DNA of 64,000 nt from Siphonodentalium dalli (Eukaryota > Mollusca > Scaphopoda > Gadilida > Siphonodentaliidae). Shown in pieces: positions 26,801 through 34,400 of the stretch. The translations under genes were made by a program, and so were the position numbers. The notes below the pieces were generated by a model. That model saw only the letters and a list, made by a program, of their open reading frames with translations, had not been told where the DNA came from and did not search any database. Position 1 is the first letter of the stretch. Each line of letters begins with the position of its first letter. Where the stretch lies: positions 8,303,512 to 8,367,511 of the forward strand of contig CP136064.1 in assembly GCA_032622095.1 (NCBI GenBank), given 5' to 3'.

Positions 26801-27922
26801 CGGCCTAATAATAAATTTAGTTTTATTTTTTGATTGACAAATGAGATTCACGGTTGATTTTTTATTTGTACAATATATAACAAATGAGATGCACGGTTGC
26901 TTACCTTGGATGTCGCCTACTCCGTCATTGTTACTATCTTGGAAGCTCCTGGTATAGACCCGGTAGATGGGGGATTTCTGCCACCATGATCTGGACGTTG
27001 GGTCTCGACATTTCGGGTAGATCATGATGAGCGCGATGGTGACGCCTATCAAAGCCAGCCAACACAGCAAGATTAACGCAACACAGAACAGACGCAAGTT
27101 CCTCCAAAACGGTTTCGCCGAGTGATAGAGTAACTCATCTTTACCCATTCCACGATATGGTTTATCTGAGAAAGTCTGAAATACGGACAATTTGAATGGA
27201 CTTTACGTCATATAATGGAGATGATTATATATAAGTTTGGTGGTAATCGGTAACTGAACTAATTCGTTTCATAGTCCTTAATTACTCCCCTCCCATCATC
27301 TCTAACCCAAACTGCACCATTTATCAATTTTGGTGCCCCTCTCCTCTTCCGTGCACCTCTGACTCGAATGGCGCCAGTTTTGACATATTTAAACCACATC
27401 ATTAGATTCCTCATATCATGGGGATGATTATATATATAAGTTTGGTGGCAATCGGCGACAAAAAAAAACGCTGTCCCTCCCCCTTTTCTGCCACTGTTAA
27501 CAATGGCGTCACTTTAGAAAATTCTAACCCGAACCATTATTGTTGTCGTAAACAGTTACCCCTGCTAGACCCATTTGGTGCCATCTAGATGATCCCATGT
27601 GAATTTCTATAGAACACAGACAGACCGACAGACAGACAGACATTCGCAAATATAGATATAGATAGGTGTAAGTAATTATGTCATATATATTATATAAGTA
27701 ATGTGTTATAGTGACTAGTGTCATTATTATTAAATATAATTGAATTGAATTGCGAACAGTGGTACTCACCTTAGCCTGTCCATTCTGCTCGTAATCCGGT
27801 CTGCTGAATTCCCGTTCTTTCTCCTGATCGTATGCCTGGTTATCATACTCGCTCTCTGCCATTGCCCTGTCTCCGTGCCGCGACGCTGACACCAAATACA
27901 CCCCGGATTTACTACCCGGCAT
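1525..27922 (-). CDS. SLC3A1: SLC3A1/rBAT-like amino-acid transporter heavy chain, complete, 11 exons
   Basis: Eleven coding exons join without frame conflict into 652 codons plus stop (about 685 residues is usual for rBAT): 27922-27770, 27175-26905, 25851-25672, 23430-23300, 20390-20265, 14719-14594, 13434-13304, 9041-8837, 4204-3929, 2980-2829, 1732-1525. The protein has a cytosolic N-terminus, one membrane segment at about 79-103, Cys107 (YPKC) just outside the membrane, then a GH13 alpha-amylase-like ectodomain with [40 protein letters not shown]. In the SLC3 family this subunit traffics an SLC7 light chain to the plasma membrane through a disulfide at the Cys after the membrane segment. 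The amylase catalytic positions are lost: Arg304 in DGFYVR, LLMFAD instead of a Glu motif, GLDD instead of NHD. Several N-x-S/T sites are present. A B-domain-like insert favours SLC3A1 over SLC3A2. Orthology is inferred from motifs. Confidence 0.9.
1811..2107. mobile_element. MITE, TIR family GTGTCTGTCATTTGC, copy 1
   Basis: Left end GCAAATAGCGTGTTTGTCAT and right end ATGACAGACACACTATTTGC are inverted repeats. The inside holds GGTGAATTTGGTGATGCTAG and a short inverted GCCCGCTATGCGGG core. It matches the tighter copy at 60076-60247 and a decayed one at 61733-61854. Confidence 0.7.
2673..2816. repeat. 48-bp tandem repeat, three copies
   Basis: Three units of about 48 bp (TTTGATGATGGGGAATATTC core) end 12 bp from the exon 10 donor of the SLC3A1-like gene. 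Units differ by a few substitutions. Confidence 0.85.
2829..2980 (-). CDS. SLC3A1: SLC3A1-like exon 10
   Basis: Residues 534-583 plus two bases, [20 protein letters not shown] ending EWDGEEG. The acceptor is ttccag|AATCAA and the donor GAAGG|GTAAGA. This is the start of the C-terminal beta-sandwich, matching the LYKxLxxLR pattern of the family. Three copies of a 48-bp repeat begin about 12 nt past the donor. Confidence 0.88.
3929..4204 (-). CDS. SLC3A1: SLC3A1-like exon 9 (LPGTP...GDEIG)
   Basis: Residues 442-533: [47 protein letters not shown] and [14 protein letters not shown]. The acceptor is ttacag|TCT. The donor was chosen as CAG|GTTGGT because it is phase 0 and joins exon 10 in the expected family alignment. 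Reading through would add about a dozen codons and reach a stop. The catalytic NHD triplet region reads GLDD. Confidence 0.9.
5811..5970. mobile_element. 160-bp hairpin element, in duplication copy 1
   Basis: AGAACAGCATGAGTGTCTGG at the left pairs with CCAGACATTCATGCTGTTCT at the right, and the arms continue through GATTTGTTGGCG and GCGATACCTCG to a GC-rich centre. The left flank (ACAAACATGTA..ACATA) also occurs as a direct repeat near 5432, so this region has been partly duplicated. An identical copy lies at 7743-7902. Confidence 0.75.
7743..7902. mobile_element. 160-bp hairpin element, in duplication copy 2
   Basis: Carried along with the 1,932-bp duplication and identical to 5811-5970. 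It is not an independent insertion. Confidence 0.75.
8511..8815 (+). mobile_element. tRNA-derived SINE
   Basis: The head resembles a tRNA with an A box (CAATCGGTTAGGGG) at about 8525 and a B box (GTGTTCAAATCC) at about 8579. The tail carries GCGACATTAAACCCCAATCA and ends in AATC repeats. It lies in intron 8 of the SLC3A1-like gene, opposite in sense to the gene. Confidence 0.75.
8837..9041 (-). CDS. SLC3A1: SLC3A1-like exon 8
   Basis: Residues 373-441: [28 protein letters not shown] and GSWPNWL. The position of the general acid Glu of active GH13 enzymes falls in FAD and is not conserved. The acceptor is cacag|G and the donor CTG|GTGAGT. The exon lies just beyond a SINE on each side. Confidence 0.92.
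9082..9456 (-). mobile_element. tRNA-derived SINE, second family
   Basis: On the minus strand the head reads GGTTGCCCGGTGGTTAGAGT with an A-box match and, further on, a B-box-like GAGTTCGCGCC. The body contains GTACCTATTTCTCGTCTAGG (plus strand) and ends near a TTATATAGAGC motif. A second copy with the same body runs off the right edge of the window at 63786-64000. Confidence 0.75.
10100..10255. repeat. TA/TG microsatellite
   Basis: Mixed TATA, TGTATA and TATG dinucleotide-type runs. Apparent open frames through it are a product of the repeat. Confidence 0.9.
10470..10562 (+). mobile_element. Possible non-LTR retrotransposon 3' end
   Basis: GTGCCCCGATCCCTTTTGTA followed by ATGCAAATAAAATACG and a short CAAGT repeat resembles the 3' tails of invertebrate LINE elements. 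No reverse transcriptase was seen nearby. Tentative. Confidence 0.35.
11536..11760. repeat. CAT/ATC trinucleotide microsatellite
   Basis: A long imperfect CAT repeat with interruptions. It opens His-rich, Ile-rich and Asp-rich frames on both strands with no other support for coding. Confidence 0.9.
11885..11922. repeat. Short palindrome
   Basis: ACATGCTGACATTACACATG pairs with CATGTGTAATGCCAGCATGT, a 36-bp near-perfect hairpin. Confidence 0.7.
12851..13251. mobile_element. TTAA-flanked hairpin MITE, copy A
   Basis: The left end is CCCTTTACCCAACA and the right end TGTTGGGTAAAGGG, flanked by TTAT and TTAA. The ends and TTAA target fit piggyBac-type MITEs. Two copies of the shared palindrome lie inside, plus a unique GGCCGGTTTT-rich part. 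It is the reverse complement of the copy at 14785-15177 and sits in intron 7 of the SLC3A1-like gene. Confidence 0.85.
13304..13434 (-). CDS. SLC3A1: SLC3A1-like exon 7
   Basis: Residues 330-372 plus two bases: [20 protein letters not shown], then [10 protein letters not shown] and a polar Asp/Asn run. The acceptor is ttcag|AATTC, donor AATT|GTAAGT, phase 2. A second TTAA-type MITE in inverted orientation begins about 52 nt downstream in the transcript sense. Confidence 0.88.
14045..14140. repeat. AAATGGACGCTAAATAATC tandem repeat, four copies
   Basis: Four units of about 23-24 bp with small differences at their ends, in intron 6 of the SLC3A1-like gene. Confidence 0.85.
14189..14275. repeat. 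Inverted repeat (small hairpin)
   Basis: GCAAGTTGGTCTGACATTTT and AAAATGTCAGACCAACTTGC are complementary arms around a short loop, with weaker pairing outward. Confidence 0.75.
14594..14719 (-). CDS. SLC3A1: SLC3A1-like exon 6 (degenerate nucleophile region)
   Basis: Residues 288-329: [18 protein letters not shown] then [11 protein letters not shown]. In active GH13 enzymes the aspartate nucleophile follows DGFR-x. Here that position is Arg304. The acceptor is tatag|GCG and the donor ACG|GTTCGT, both phase 0. A TTAA-flanked hairpin MITE starts about 65 nt upstream in the transcript sense. Confidence 0.9.
14785..15177. mobile_element. TTAA-flanked hairpin MITE, copy B
   Basis: 393 bp with ends CCCTTTACCCAACA and TGTTGGGTAAAGGG and a perfect TTAA on each side (14781-14784, 15178-15181), the signature of piggyBac-type insertion. 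It holds two palindromic modules and lies in intron 5, close to exon 6. It is inverted relative to copy A at 12851-13251. Confidence 0.9.
15318..15349. repeat. ATT microsatellite
   Basis: About ten ATT units. The surrounding intron DNA (15182-15600) shows no other recognised feature. Confidence 0.95.
15592..15680. repeat. Short tandem repeat, about 22 bp, four copies
   Basis: Units TATATTGAGTTATCTTAAAG with the variant TATATTGCGTTATC. AT-rich intron DNA follows to about 16110. Confidence 0.85.
16110..17800. mobile_element. Possible 1.7-kb non-autonomous DNA transposon
   Basis: AGGAGGACCATTGACCATCA near 16128 has its inverted complement TGATGGTCAATGGTCCTCCT near 17774, each beside GTCTGCC-type sequence. 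The interior has no recognisable transposase. A 133-codon open frame at 16850-17251 resembles nothing I know and starts with GTG. The class and target duplication are unclear. Confidence 0.45.
17815..17850. repeat. TA microsatellite
   Basis: Alternating TA with an ATACATAT interruption, followed by CA/CATA-rich DNA to about 17960. Confidence 0.9.
18381..18500. mobile_element. Truncated palindrome-bearing foldback fragment
   Basis: It begins in one palindrome arm (TATATAAGAGAATGCATTGG) and continues with the CCTAACAATTTTT-type AT-rich spacer seen in the 746-1352 element. Both ends of the parent element are missing. Confidence 0.7.
18985..19250. repeat. Direct repeat pair in intron 5
   Basis: TTGCACTTTGTACTTCTATG and the following 30 bp occur near 18987 and again near 19209. 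The rest of 18500-20100 shows nothing recognisable. Confidence 0.6.
20265..20390 (-). CDS. SLC3A1: SLC3A1-like exon 5, GC donor
   Basis: Residues 246-287: [11 protein letters not shown] ... QDELK. The acceptor is ttgtag|GTGAAT. The only donor that keeps frame with exon 6 is AAG|GCGAGT, a GC-type 5' splice site. The nearest GT is 4 nt further on and would shift the frame. Upstream in intron 4 this exon's acceptor region is tandemly duplicated (20404-20787). Confidence 0.88.
20404..20787 (-). repeat. Tandem copies of the exon 5 acceptor border
   Basis: The last four copies of the ATTCACC landmark fall at 20534, 20613, 20692 and 20771, an exact 79-bp period. On the minus strand each unit has ttgtag or ttgaag followed by GTGAATGTGTA, matching the start of real exon 5 (20390). 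A separate piece at 20478-20524 repeats the exon interior with about one mismatch. Most units read VNVYGGS-like codons then reach a stop. Confidence 0.88.
20790..22075. other. Intron DNA with no recognised feature
   Basis: Intron 4 of the SLC3A1-like gene. AT-rich. I see no exon, repeat family or RNA gene here. Confidence 0.5.
22080..22445 (+). repeat. Dispersed repeat, copy 1 of 3, broken by a foldback fragment
   Basis: Shares about 365 bp with 22925-23290 and 23975-24370, which are inverted relative to it. Landmarks are GGACTTATTCGGGTGCATGA and GATTATTCTCCATTCTATG. The sequence stops at GGAGTGT where the foldback fragment starts. Confidence 0.75.
22446..22730. mobile_element. Foldback element fragment (ATCAAATCCAGTCG family)
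   Basis: Starts inside the terminal repeat, holds one full palindrome (about 22483-22551), and continues through the spacer with GGAGCCCCACACATATATAG, as in the complete copy at 56368-56838. The right half, with the second palindrome and terminal repeat, is missing. Confidence 0.8.
22925..23290 (-). repeat. Dispersed repeat, copy 2 of 3
   Basis: Inverted copy of 22080-22445, ending about 10 bp from the donor of exon 4 of the SLC3A1-like gene. Short frames ([13 protein letters not shown]-like) recur in all three copies but are interrupted and show no known domain. Confidence 0.75.
23300..23430 (-). CDS. SLC3A1: SLC3A1-like exon 4 ([11 protein letters not shown])
   Basis: Residues about 202-245. 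It encodes [19 protein letters not shown] followed by a domain-B-like stretch ([13 protein letters not shown]). The acceptor is ttaag|GA and the donor TGG|GTACGT. The presence of domain B is a point in favour of SLC3A1 rather than SLC3A2. Confidence 0.93.
23474..23894. mobile_element. Foldback MITE, TIR CGCTGGTGCAGCATTA, three palindromes
   Basis: The left end CGCTGGTGCAGCATTA at 23481 and right end TAATGTTGCACCAGCG ending 23886 are inverted repeats, with weaker pairing outward (GGGAG). Three hairpins of the shared palindrome type lie inside, partly decayed. Intron 3 of the SLC3A1-like gene. Confidence 0.85.
23975..24370 (-). repeat. Dispersed repeat, copy 3 of 3
   Basis: Same family and orientation as 22925-23290. 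It includes TTTCTATGGAGTG and GCACCCGAATAAGTCCATAA. Confidence 0.75.
24455..24810. repeat. Dispersed repeat with TTTGGCAAA motifs, copy 2
   Basis: A diverged copy of 90-720: same order of ATTTGGCAAA motifs, a shared CAATTTTATTxG block and a GCGGTCC end. Confidence 0.5.
24855..25150. repeat. Tandem repeat of about 60-67 bp, four to five copies
   Basis: Units share CATCATTGATGAGTAGTTA and GGAAATGTTxAGATAATAAG. Intron 3. Confidence 0.85.
25540..26090. repeat. Dispersed repeat with GTCGTCTGCTT and ATTCCAxT motifs, two partial copies around exon 3
   Basis: Segments near 25540-25655 and 25945-26080 share GTCGTCTGCTT, AATAATAGAxCATTCCA and AACTGxxxGGxxxAxCxAAT motifs. The inverted forms appear near 47042-47180 and 47466-47690. 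Related sequence is near 22780-22920. Class unknown. Confidence 0.5.
25672..25851 (-). CDS. SLC3A1: SLC3A1-like exon 3
   Basis: Residues about 142-201, phase 1 in and phase 1 out. It encodes [30 protein letters not shown] and ATHDAG, the standard second to third beta/alpha units of alpha-glucosidase-like proteins. The acceptor is cttag|GC and the donor GCAG|GTATGT. Confidence 0.92.
26905..27175 (-). CDS. SLC3A1: SLC3A1-like exon 2 (membrane segment, Cys107, start of amylase fold)
   Basis: Residues 52-141. The acceptor is ttcag|ACTTTC and the donor CAAG|GTAAGC (phase 1). It carries a basic stop-transfer flank (WRNLRL), the single membrane segment, the extracellular YPKC cysteine, and [15 protein letters not shown] with SNNDGVGDI, the first conserved beta strand and calcium-site-like loop of the GH13 fold. 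Confidence 0.93.
27590..27760. repeat. ACAGACAG simple repeat and ATTGAATTGAATT run
   Basis: A short GACA repeat near 27615 and a terminal ATTGAATTGAATTG run near 27739, reminiscent of a retroelement tail. No coding. Confidence 0.4.
27770..27922 (-). CDS. SLC3A1: SLC3A1-like exon 1 (cytosolic N-terminus)
   Basis: Codons 1-51, starting [11 protein letters not shown] and ending QNGQAK at donor AAG|GTGAGT, phase 0. It is hydrophilic, rich in Glu, Asp and Arg, as expected for the cytosolic tail of a type II membrane protein. A second in-frame Met (MAESEYDNQ) lies downstream. The first was chosen because the frame is open from it. Any 5' untranslated exon was not identified. Confidence 0.8.
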
Positions 27923-28203
27923 AATGATGGCTTAACTTATATCAAGGTAGGCCAGGTAAATGCTGCTATCTCAATGTCCTGAATTTAAAATGTTTGTATA
28001 GAATAAACACGATGCAATCAATTATTCATTGTGTTGCATACCAACACAGTGAGATCGTGTTCACCTCTCTTATATCTATACAAATAAATCGGGTTTGGCT
28101 ATTTTGTTGGTTTTAGCAACTGTTCTAATGTTTGCATTCAAGGGCCGTTGCAATGTTTGGTTTCCGATATATTAAAATATCGTTTGTATGATACTGTTGA
28201 CAC

Positions 28204-28436
28204 TTTCGTAGCGGGAGCTGCGCTGGTGCAGCATTAAATATCATGTGACAGTGCACTAGCTTATATATGCGAGTCTCGCATATATACGAGAATGTACTGG
28301 ATTACAAGTTCAAAGTAAATATTGTTAGGCCAATGTATTATCTTATATAATTATGCGAGGCTCGCGTATATAAAAGAATGCTTTGGCACAGGGTTGTCGC
28401 AAAACTTTCAGTAAGCTCCGGCCATGGAAGGGTTAA
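28204..28436. mobile_element. Left part of a CGCTGGTGCAGCATTA foldback MITE
   Basis: The left terminal repeat at about 28212-28236 and two degenerate hairpins (GCTTATATATGCGAGTCTCG, GCCAATGTATTATCTTATAT) match the element at 23474-23894 in order. It then stops where the 32-bp satellite begins, at GGAAGGGTTAAG. Confidence 0.8.
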
Positions 28437-31400
28437 GCATATTCAAGGGCAAACGGTATACTACCTCGCATGATTCAAGGGCAAACGGTATACTACCTCG
28501 CATGATTCAATGGCAAACGGTATACTACCTCGCAGGATTCAAGGGCAAACGGTATACTACCTCGCAGGAGTCAAGGGCAAACGGTATACTACCTCGCATG
28601 ATTCAAGGGCAAACGGTATACTACCTCGCAGGAGTCAAGGGCAAACGGTATACTACCTCGCATGATTCAAGGGCAAACGGTATACTACCTCGCATGATTC
28701 AAGGGCAAACGGTATACTACCTCGCATGATTCAAGGGCAAACGGTATACTACCTCGCAGGATTCATGGGCAAACGGTATACTACCTCGCATGATTCAATG
28801 GCAAACGGTATACTACCTCGCAGGATTCAATGGCAAACGGTATACTACCTCGCATGATTCAAGGGCAAACGGTATACTACCTCGCATGATTCAAGGGCAA
28901 ACGGTATACTACCTCGCAGGATTCAAGGGCAAACGGTATACTACCTCGCATGATTCAAGGGCAAACGGTATACTACCTCGCAGGATTCAAGGGCAAACGG
29001 TATACTACCTCGCATGAGTCAAGGGCAAACGGTATACTACCTCGCATGATTCAAGGGCAAACGGTATACTACCTCGCATGAGTCAAGGGCAAACGGTATA
29101 CTACCTCGCATGATTCAATGGCAAACGGTATACTACCTCGCATGATTCAATGGCAAACGGTATACTACCTCGCATGATTCAATGGCAAACGGTATACTAC
29201 CTCGCATGATTCAAGGGCAAACGGTATACTACCTCGCAGGAGTCAAGGGCAAACGGTATACTACCTCGCAGGATTCAAGGGCAAACGGTATACTACCTCG
29301 CATGATTCAATGGCAAACGGTATACTACCTCGCATGATTCAAGGGCAAACGGTATACTACCTCGCAGGATTCAAGGGCAAACGGTATACTACCTCGCATG
29401 ATTCAATGGCAAACGGTATACTACCTCGCATGATTCAAGGGCAAACGGTATACTACCTCGCATGATTCAAGGGCAAACGGTAGACTACCTCGCATGATTC
29501 AATGGCAAACGGTATACTACCTCGCATGATTCAATGGCAAACGGTATACTACCTCGCAGGAGTCAAGGGCAAACGGTATACTACCTCGCATGATTCAAGG
29601 GCAAACGGTATACTACCTCGCAGGAGTCAAGGGCAAACGGTATACTACCTCGCATGATTCAAGGGCAAACGGTATACTACCTCGCATGATTCAATGGCAA
29701 ACGGTATACTACCTCGCAGGAATCAAGGACAAACGGTATACTACCTCGCATGATTCAATGGCAAACGGTATACTACCTCGCATGATTCAATGGCAAACGG
29801 TATACTACCTCGCATGATTCAAGGGAAAACGGTATACTACCTCGCATGATTCAATGGGAAACGGTATACTACCTCGCAGGAATCAAGGGCAAACGGTATA
29901 CTACCTCGCATGATTCAATGGCAAACGGTATACTACCTCGCATGATTCAAGGCCAAACGGTATACTACCTCGCATGATTCAAGGCCAAACGGTATACTAC
30001 CTCGCAGGATTCAAGGGCAAACGGTATACTACCTCGCAGGATTCAAGGGCAAACGGTATACTACCTCGCATGATTCAAGGGCAAACGGTATACTACCTCG
30101 CATGATTCAAGGGCAAACGGTATACTACCTCGCATGATTCAAGGGCAAACGGTATACTACCTCGCATGATTCAAGGGCAAACGGTATACTACCTCGCATG
30201 ATTCAAGGGCAAACGGTATACTACCTCGCATGATTCAATGGCAAACGGTATACTACCTCGCATGATTCAATGGCAAACGGTATACTACCTCGCATGATTC
30301 AAGGGCAAACGGTATACTACCTCGCATGATTCAATGGCAAACGGTATACTACCTCGCAGGATTCAAGTGCAAACGGTATACTACCTCGCAGGATTCAAGG
30401 GCAAACGGTATACTACCTCGCATGATTCAATGGCAAACGGTATACTACCTCGCAGGATTCAAGTGCAAACGGTATACTACCTCGCAGGATAAAAGGGCAA
30501 ACGGTATACTACCTCGCAAGATTCAAGGGCAAACGGTATACTACCTCGCAGGATTCAAGGGGAAACAGTATACTACCTCGCAAGATTCAAGGGCAAACGG
30601 TATACTACCTCGCATGATTCAAGGGCAAACGGTATACTACCTCGCATGATTCAAGGGCAAACGGTATACTACCTCGCATGATTCAAGGGCAAACGGTATA
30701 CTACCTCGCAGGATTCAAGGGCAAACGGTATACTACCTCGCAGGATTCAATGGAAACGGTATACTACCTCGCATGAGTCAAGGGCAAACGGTATACTACC
30801 TCGCATGATTCAAGGGCAAACGGTATACTACCTCGCAGGAGTCAAGGGCAAACGGTATACTACCTCGCAGGAATCAAGGGCAAACGGTATACTACCTCGC
30901 AGGAGTCAAGGGCAAACGGTATACTACCTCGCAGGAATCAAGGGTAAACGGTATACTACCTCGCATGATTCATGGGCAAACGGTATACTACCTCGCATGA
31001 GTCAAGGGCAAACGGTATACTACCTCGCAGGATTCAAGGGCAAACGGTATACTACCTCGCATGAGTCAAGGGCAAACGGTATACTACCTCGCAGGATTCA
31101 AGGGCAAACGGTATACTACCTCGCAGGATTCAAGGGCAAACGGTATACTACCTCGCAGGATTCAATGGCAAACGGTATACTACCTCGCATGATTCAAGGG
31201 CAAACGGTATACTACCTCGCAGGATTCAAGGGCAAACGGTATACTACCTTGCAGGATTCAATGGCAAACGGTATACTACCTCGCAGGAATCAAGGGCAAA
31301 CGGTATACTACCTCGCATGATTCAAGGGCAAACGGTATACTACCTCGCAGGATTCAAGGGCAAACGGTATACTACCTCGCATGAGTCAAGGGCAAACGGT

Positions 31401-34400
31401 ATACTACCTCGCAGGATTCAAGGGCAAACGGTATACTACCTCGCAGGATTCAAGGGCAAACGGTATACTACCTCGCAGGATTCAATGGCAAACGGTATAC
31501 TACCTCGCATGATTCAAGGGCAAACGGTATACTACCTCGCAGGATTCAAGGGCAAACGGTATACTACCTTGCAGGATTCAATGGCAAACGGTATACTACC
31601 TCGCAGGAATCAAGGGCAAACGGTATACTACCTCGCATGATTCAAGGGCAAACGGTATACTACCTCGCAGGAATCAAGGGCAAACGGTATACTACCTCGC
31701 ATGATTCAAGGGCAAACGGTATACTACCTCGCAGGATTCAAGGGCAAACGGTATACTACCTCGCATGATTCAAGGGCAAACGGTATACTACCTCGCATGA
31801 TTCAAGGGCAAACGGTATACTACCTCGCATGATTCAAGGGCAAACGGTATACTACCTCGCAGGATTCAAGGGCAAACGGTATACTACCTTGCAGGATTCA
31901 ATGGCAAACGGTATACTACCTCGCAGGAATCAAGGGCAAACGGTATACTACCTCGCATGATTCAAGGGCAAACGGTATACTACCTCGCAGGAATCAAGGG
32001 CAAACGGTATACTACCTCGCATGATTCAAGGGCAAACGGTATACTACCTCGCAGGATTCAAGGGCAAACGGTATACTACCTCGCATGATTCAAGGGCAAA
32101 CGGTATACTACCTCGCATGATTCAAGGGCAAACGGTATACTACCTCGCATGATTCAAGGGCAAACGGTATACTACCTTGCAGGATTCAATGGCAAACGGT
32201 ATACTACCTCGCAGGAATCAAGGGCAAACGGTATACTACCTCGCATGATTCAAGGGGAAACAGTATACTACCTCGCATGATTCAAGGGCAAACGGTATAC
32301 TACCTTGCAGGATTCAATGGCAAACGGTATACTACCTCGCAGGAATCAAGGGCAAACGGTATACTACCTCGCATGATTCAAGGGAAAACGGTATACTACC
32401 TCGCAGGATTCAAGGGCAAACGGTATACTACCTCGCAGGATTCAAGGGCAAACGGTATACTACCTCGCGTGATTCAAGGGCAAACGGTATACTACCTCGC
32501 AGGAGTCAAGGGGAAACGGTATACTACCTCGCATGATTCAATGGCAAACGGTATACTACCTCGCAGGATTCAAGGGGAAACAGTATACTACCTCGCAAGA
32601 TTCAAGGGCAAACGGTATACTACCTCGCATGATTCAAGGGCAAACGGTATACTACCTCGCATGATTCAAGGGCAAACGGTATACTACCTCGCAGGATTCA
32701 AGGGCAAACGGTATACTACCTCGCAGGATTCAATGGAAACGGTATACTACCTCGCATGAGTCAAGGGCAAACGGTATACTACCTCGCATGATTCAAGGGC
32801 AAACGGTATACTACCTCGCATGATTCAAGGGCAAACGGTATACTACCTCGCAGGATTCAAGGGCAAACGGTATACTACCTCGCATGATTCAAGGACAAAC
32901 GGTATACTACCTCGCATGATTCAAGGGCAAACGGTATACTGCCTCGCATGATTCAAGGGCAAACGGTATACTACCTCGCAGGAGTCAAGGGCAAACGGTA
33001 TACTACCTCGCAGGAATCAAGGGCAAACGGTATACTACCTCGCAGGAGTCAAGGGCAAACGGTATACTACCTCGCAGGAATCAAGGGTAAACGGTATACT
33101 ACCTCGCATGATTCATGGGCAAACGGTATACTACCTCGCATGAGTCAAGGGCAAACGGTATACTACCTCGCATGAGTCAAGGGCAAACGGTATACTACCT
33201 CGCATGAGTCAAGGGCAAACGGTATACTACCTCGCAGGATTCAAGGGCAAACGGTATACTACCTCGCATGAGTCAAGGGCAAACGGTATACTACCTCGCA
33301 GGATTCAAGGGCAAACGGTATACTACCTCGCATGATTCAAGGGCAAACGGTATACTACCTCGCAGGATTCAATGGCAAACGGTATACTACCTCGCAGGAA
33401 TCAAGGGCAAACGGTATACTACCTCGCATGATTCAAGGGCAAACTGTATACTACCTCGCAGGATTCAAGGGCAAACGGTATACTACCTCGCATGATTCAA
33501 GGGCAAACGGTATACTACCTCGCATGATTCAACGGCAAACGGTATACTACCTCGCATGATTCAAGGGCAAACGGTATACTACCTCGCATGATTCAAGGGC
33601 AAACGGTATACTACCTTGCAGGATTCAATGGCAAACGGTATACTACCTCGCAGGAATCAAGGGCAAACGGTATACTACCTCGCATGATTCAAGGGCAAAC
33701 GGTATACTACCTCGCAGGATTCAAGGGCAAACGGTATACTACCTCGCATGATTCAAGGGCAAACGGTATACTACCTCGCATGATTCAACGGCAAACGGTA
33801 TACTACCTCGCAGGATTCAAGGGCAAACGGTATACTACCTCGCATGATTCAAGGGCAAACGGTATACTACCTCGCATGATTCAATGGCAAACGGTATACT
33901 ACCTCGCATGATTCAAGGGCAAACGGTATACTACCTCGCATGATTCAATGGCAAACGGTATACTACCTCGCATGATTCAATGGCAAACGGTATACTACCT
34001 CGCAGGATTCAATGGCAAACGGTATACTACCTCGCATGATTCAAGGGCAAACGGTATACTACCTCGCATGATTCAAGGGCAAACGGTATACTACCTCGCA
34101 TGATTCAAGGGCAAACGGTATACTACCTCGCATGATTCAAGGGCAGACGGTATACTACCTCGCATGATTCAAGGGCAAACGGTATACTACCTCGCATGAT
34201 TCAAGGGCAAACGGTATACTACCTCGCAGGATTCAAGGGTAAACGGTATACTACCTCGCAGGATTCAATGGCAAACGGTATACTACCTCGCAGGATTCAA
34301 TGGCAAACGGTATACTACCTCGCATGATTCAAGGGCAAACGGTATACTACCTCGCAGGATTCAATGGCAAACGGTATACTACCTCGCATGATTCAAGGGT

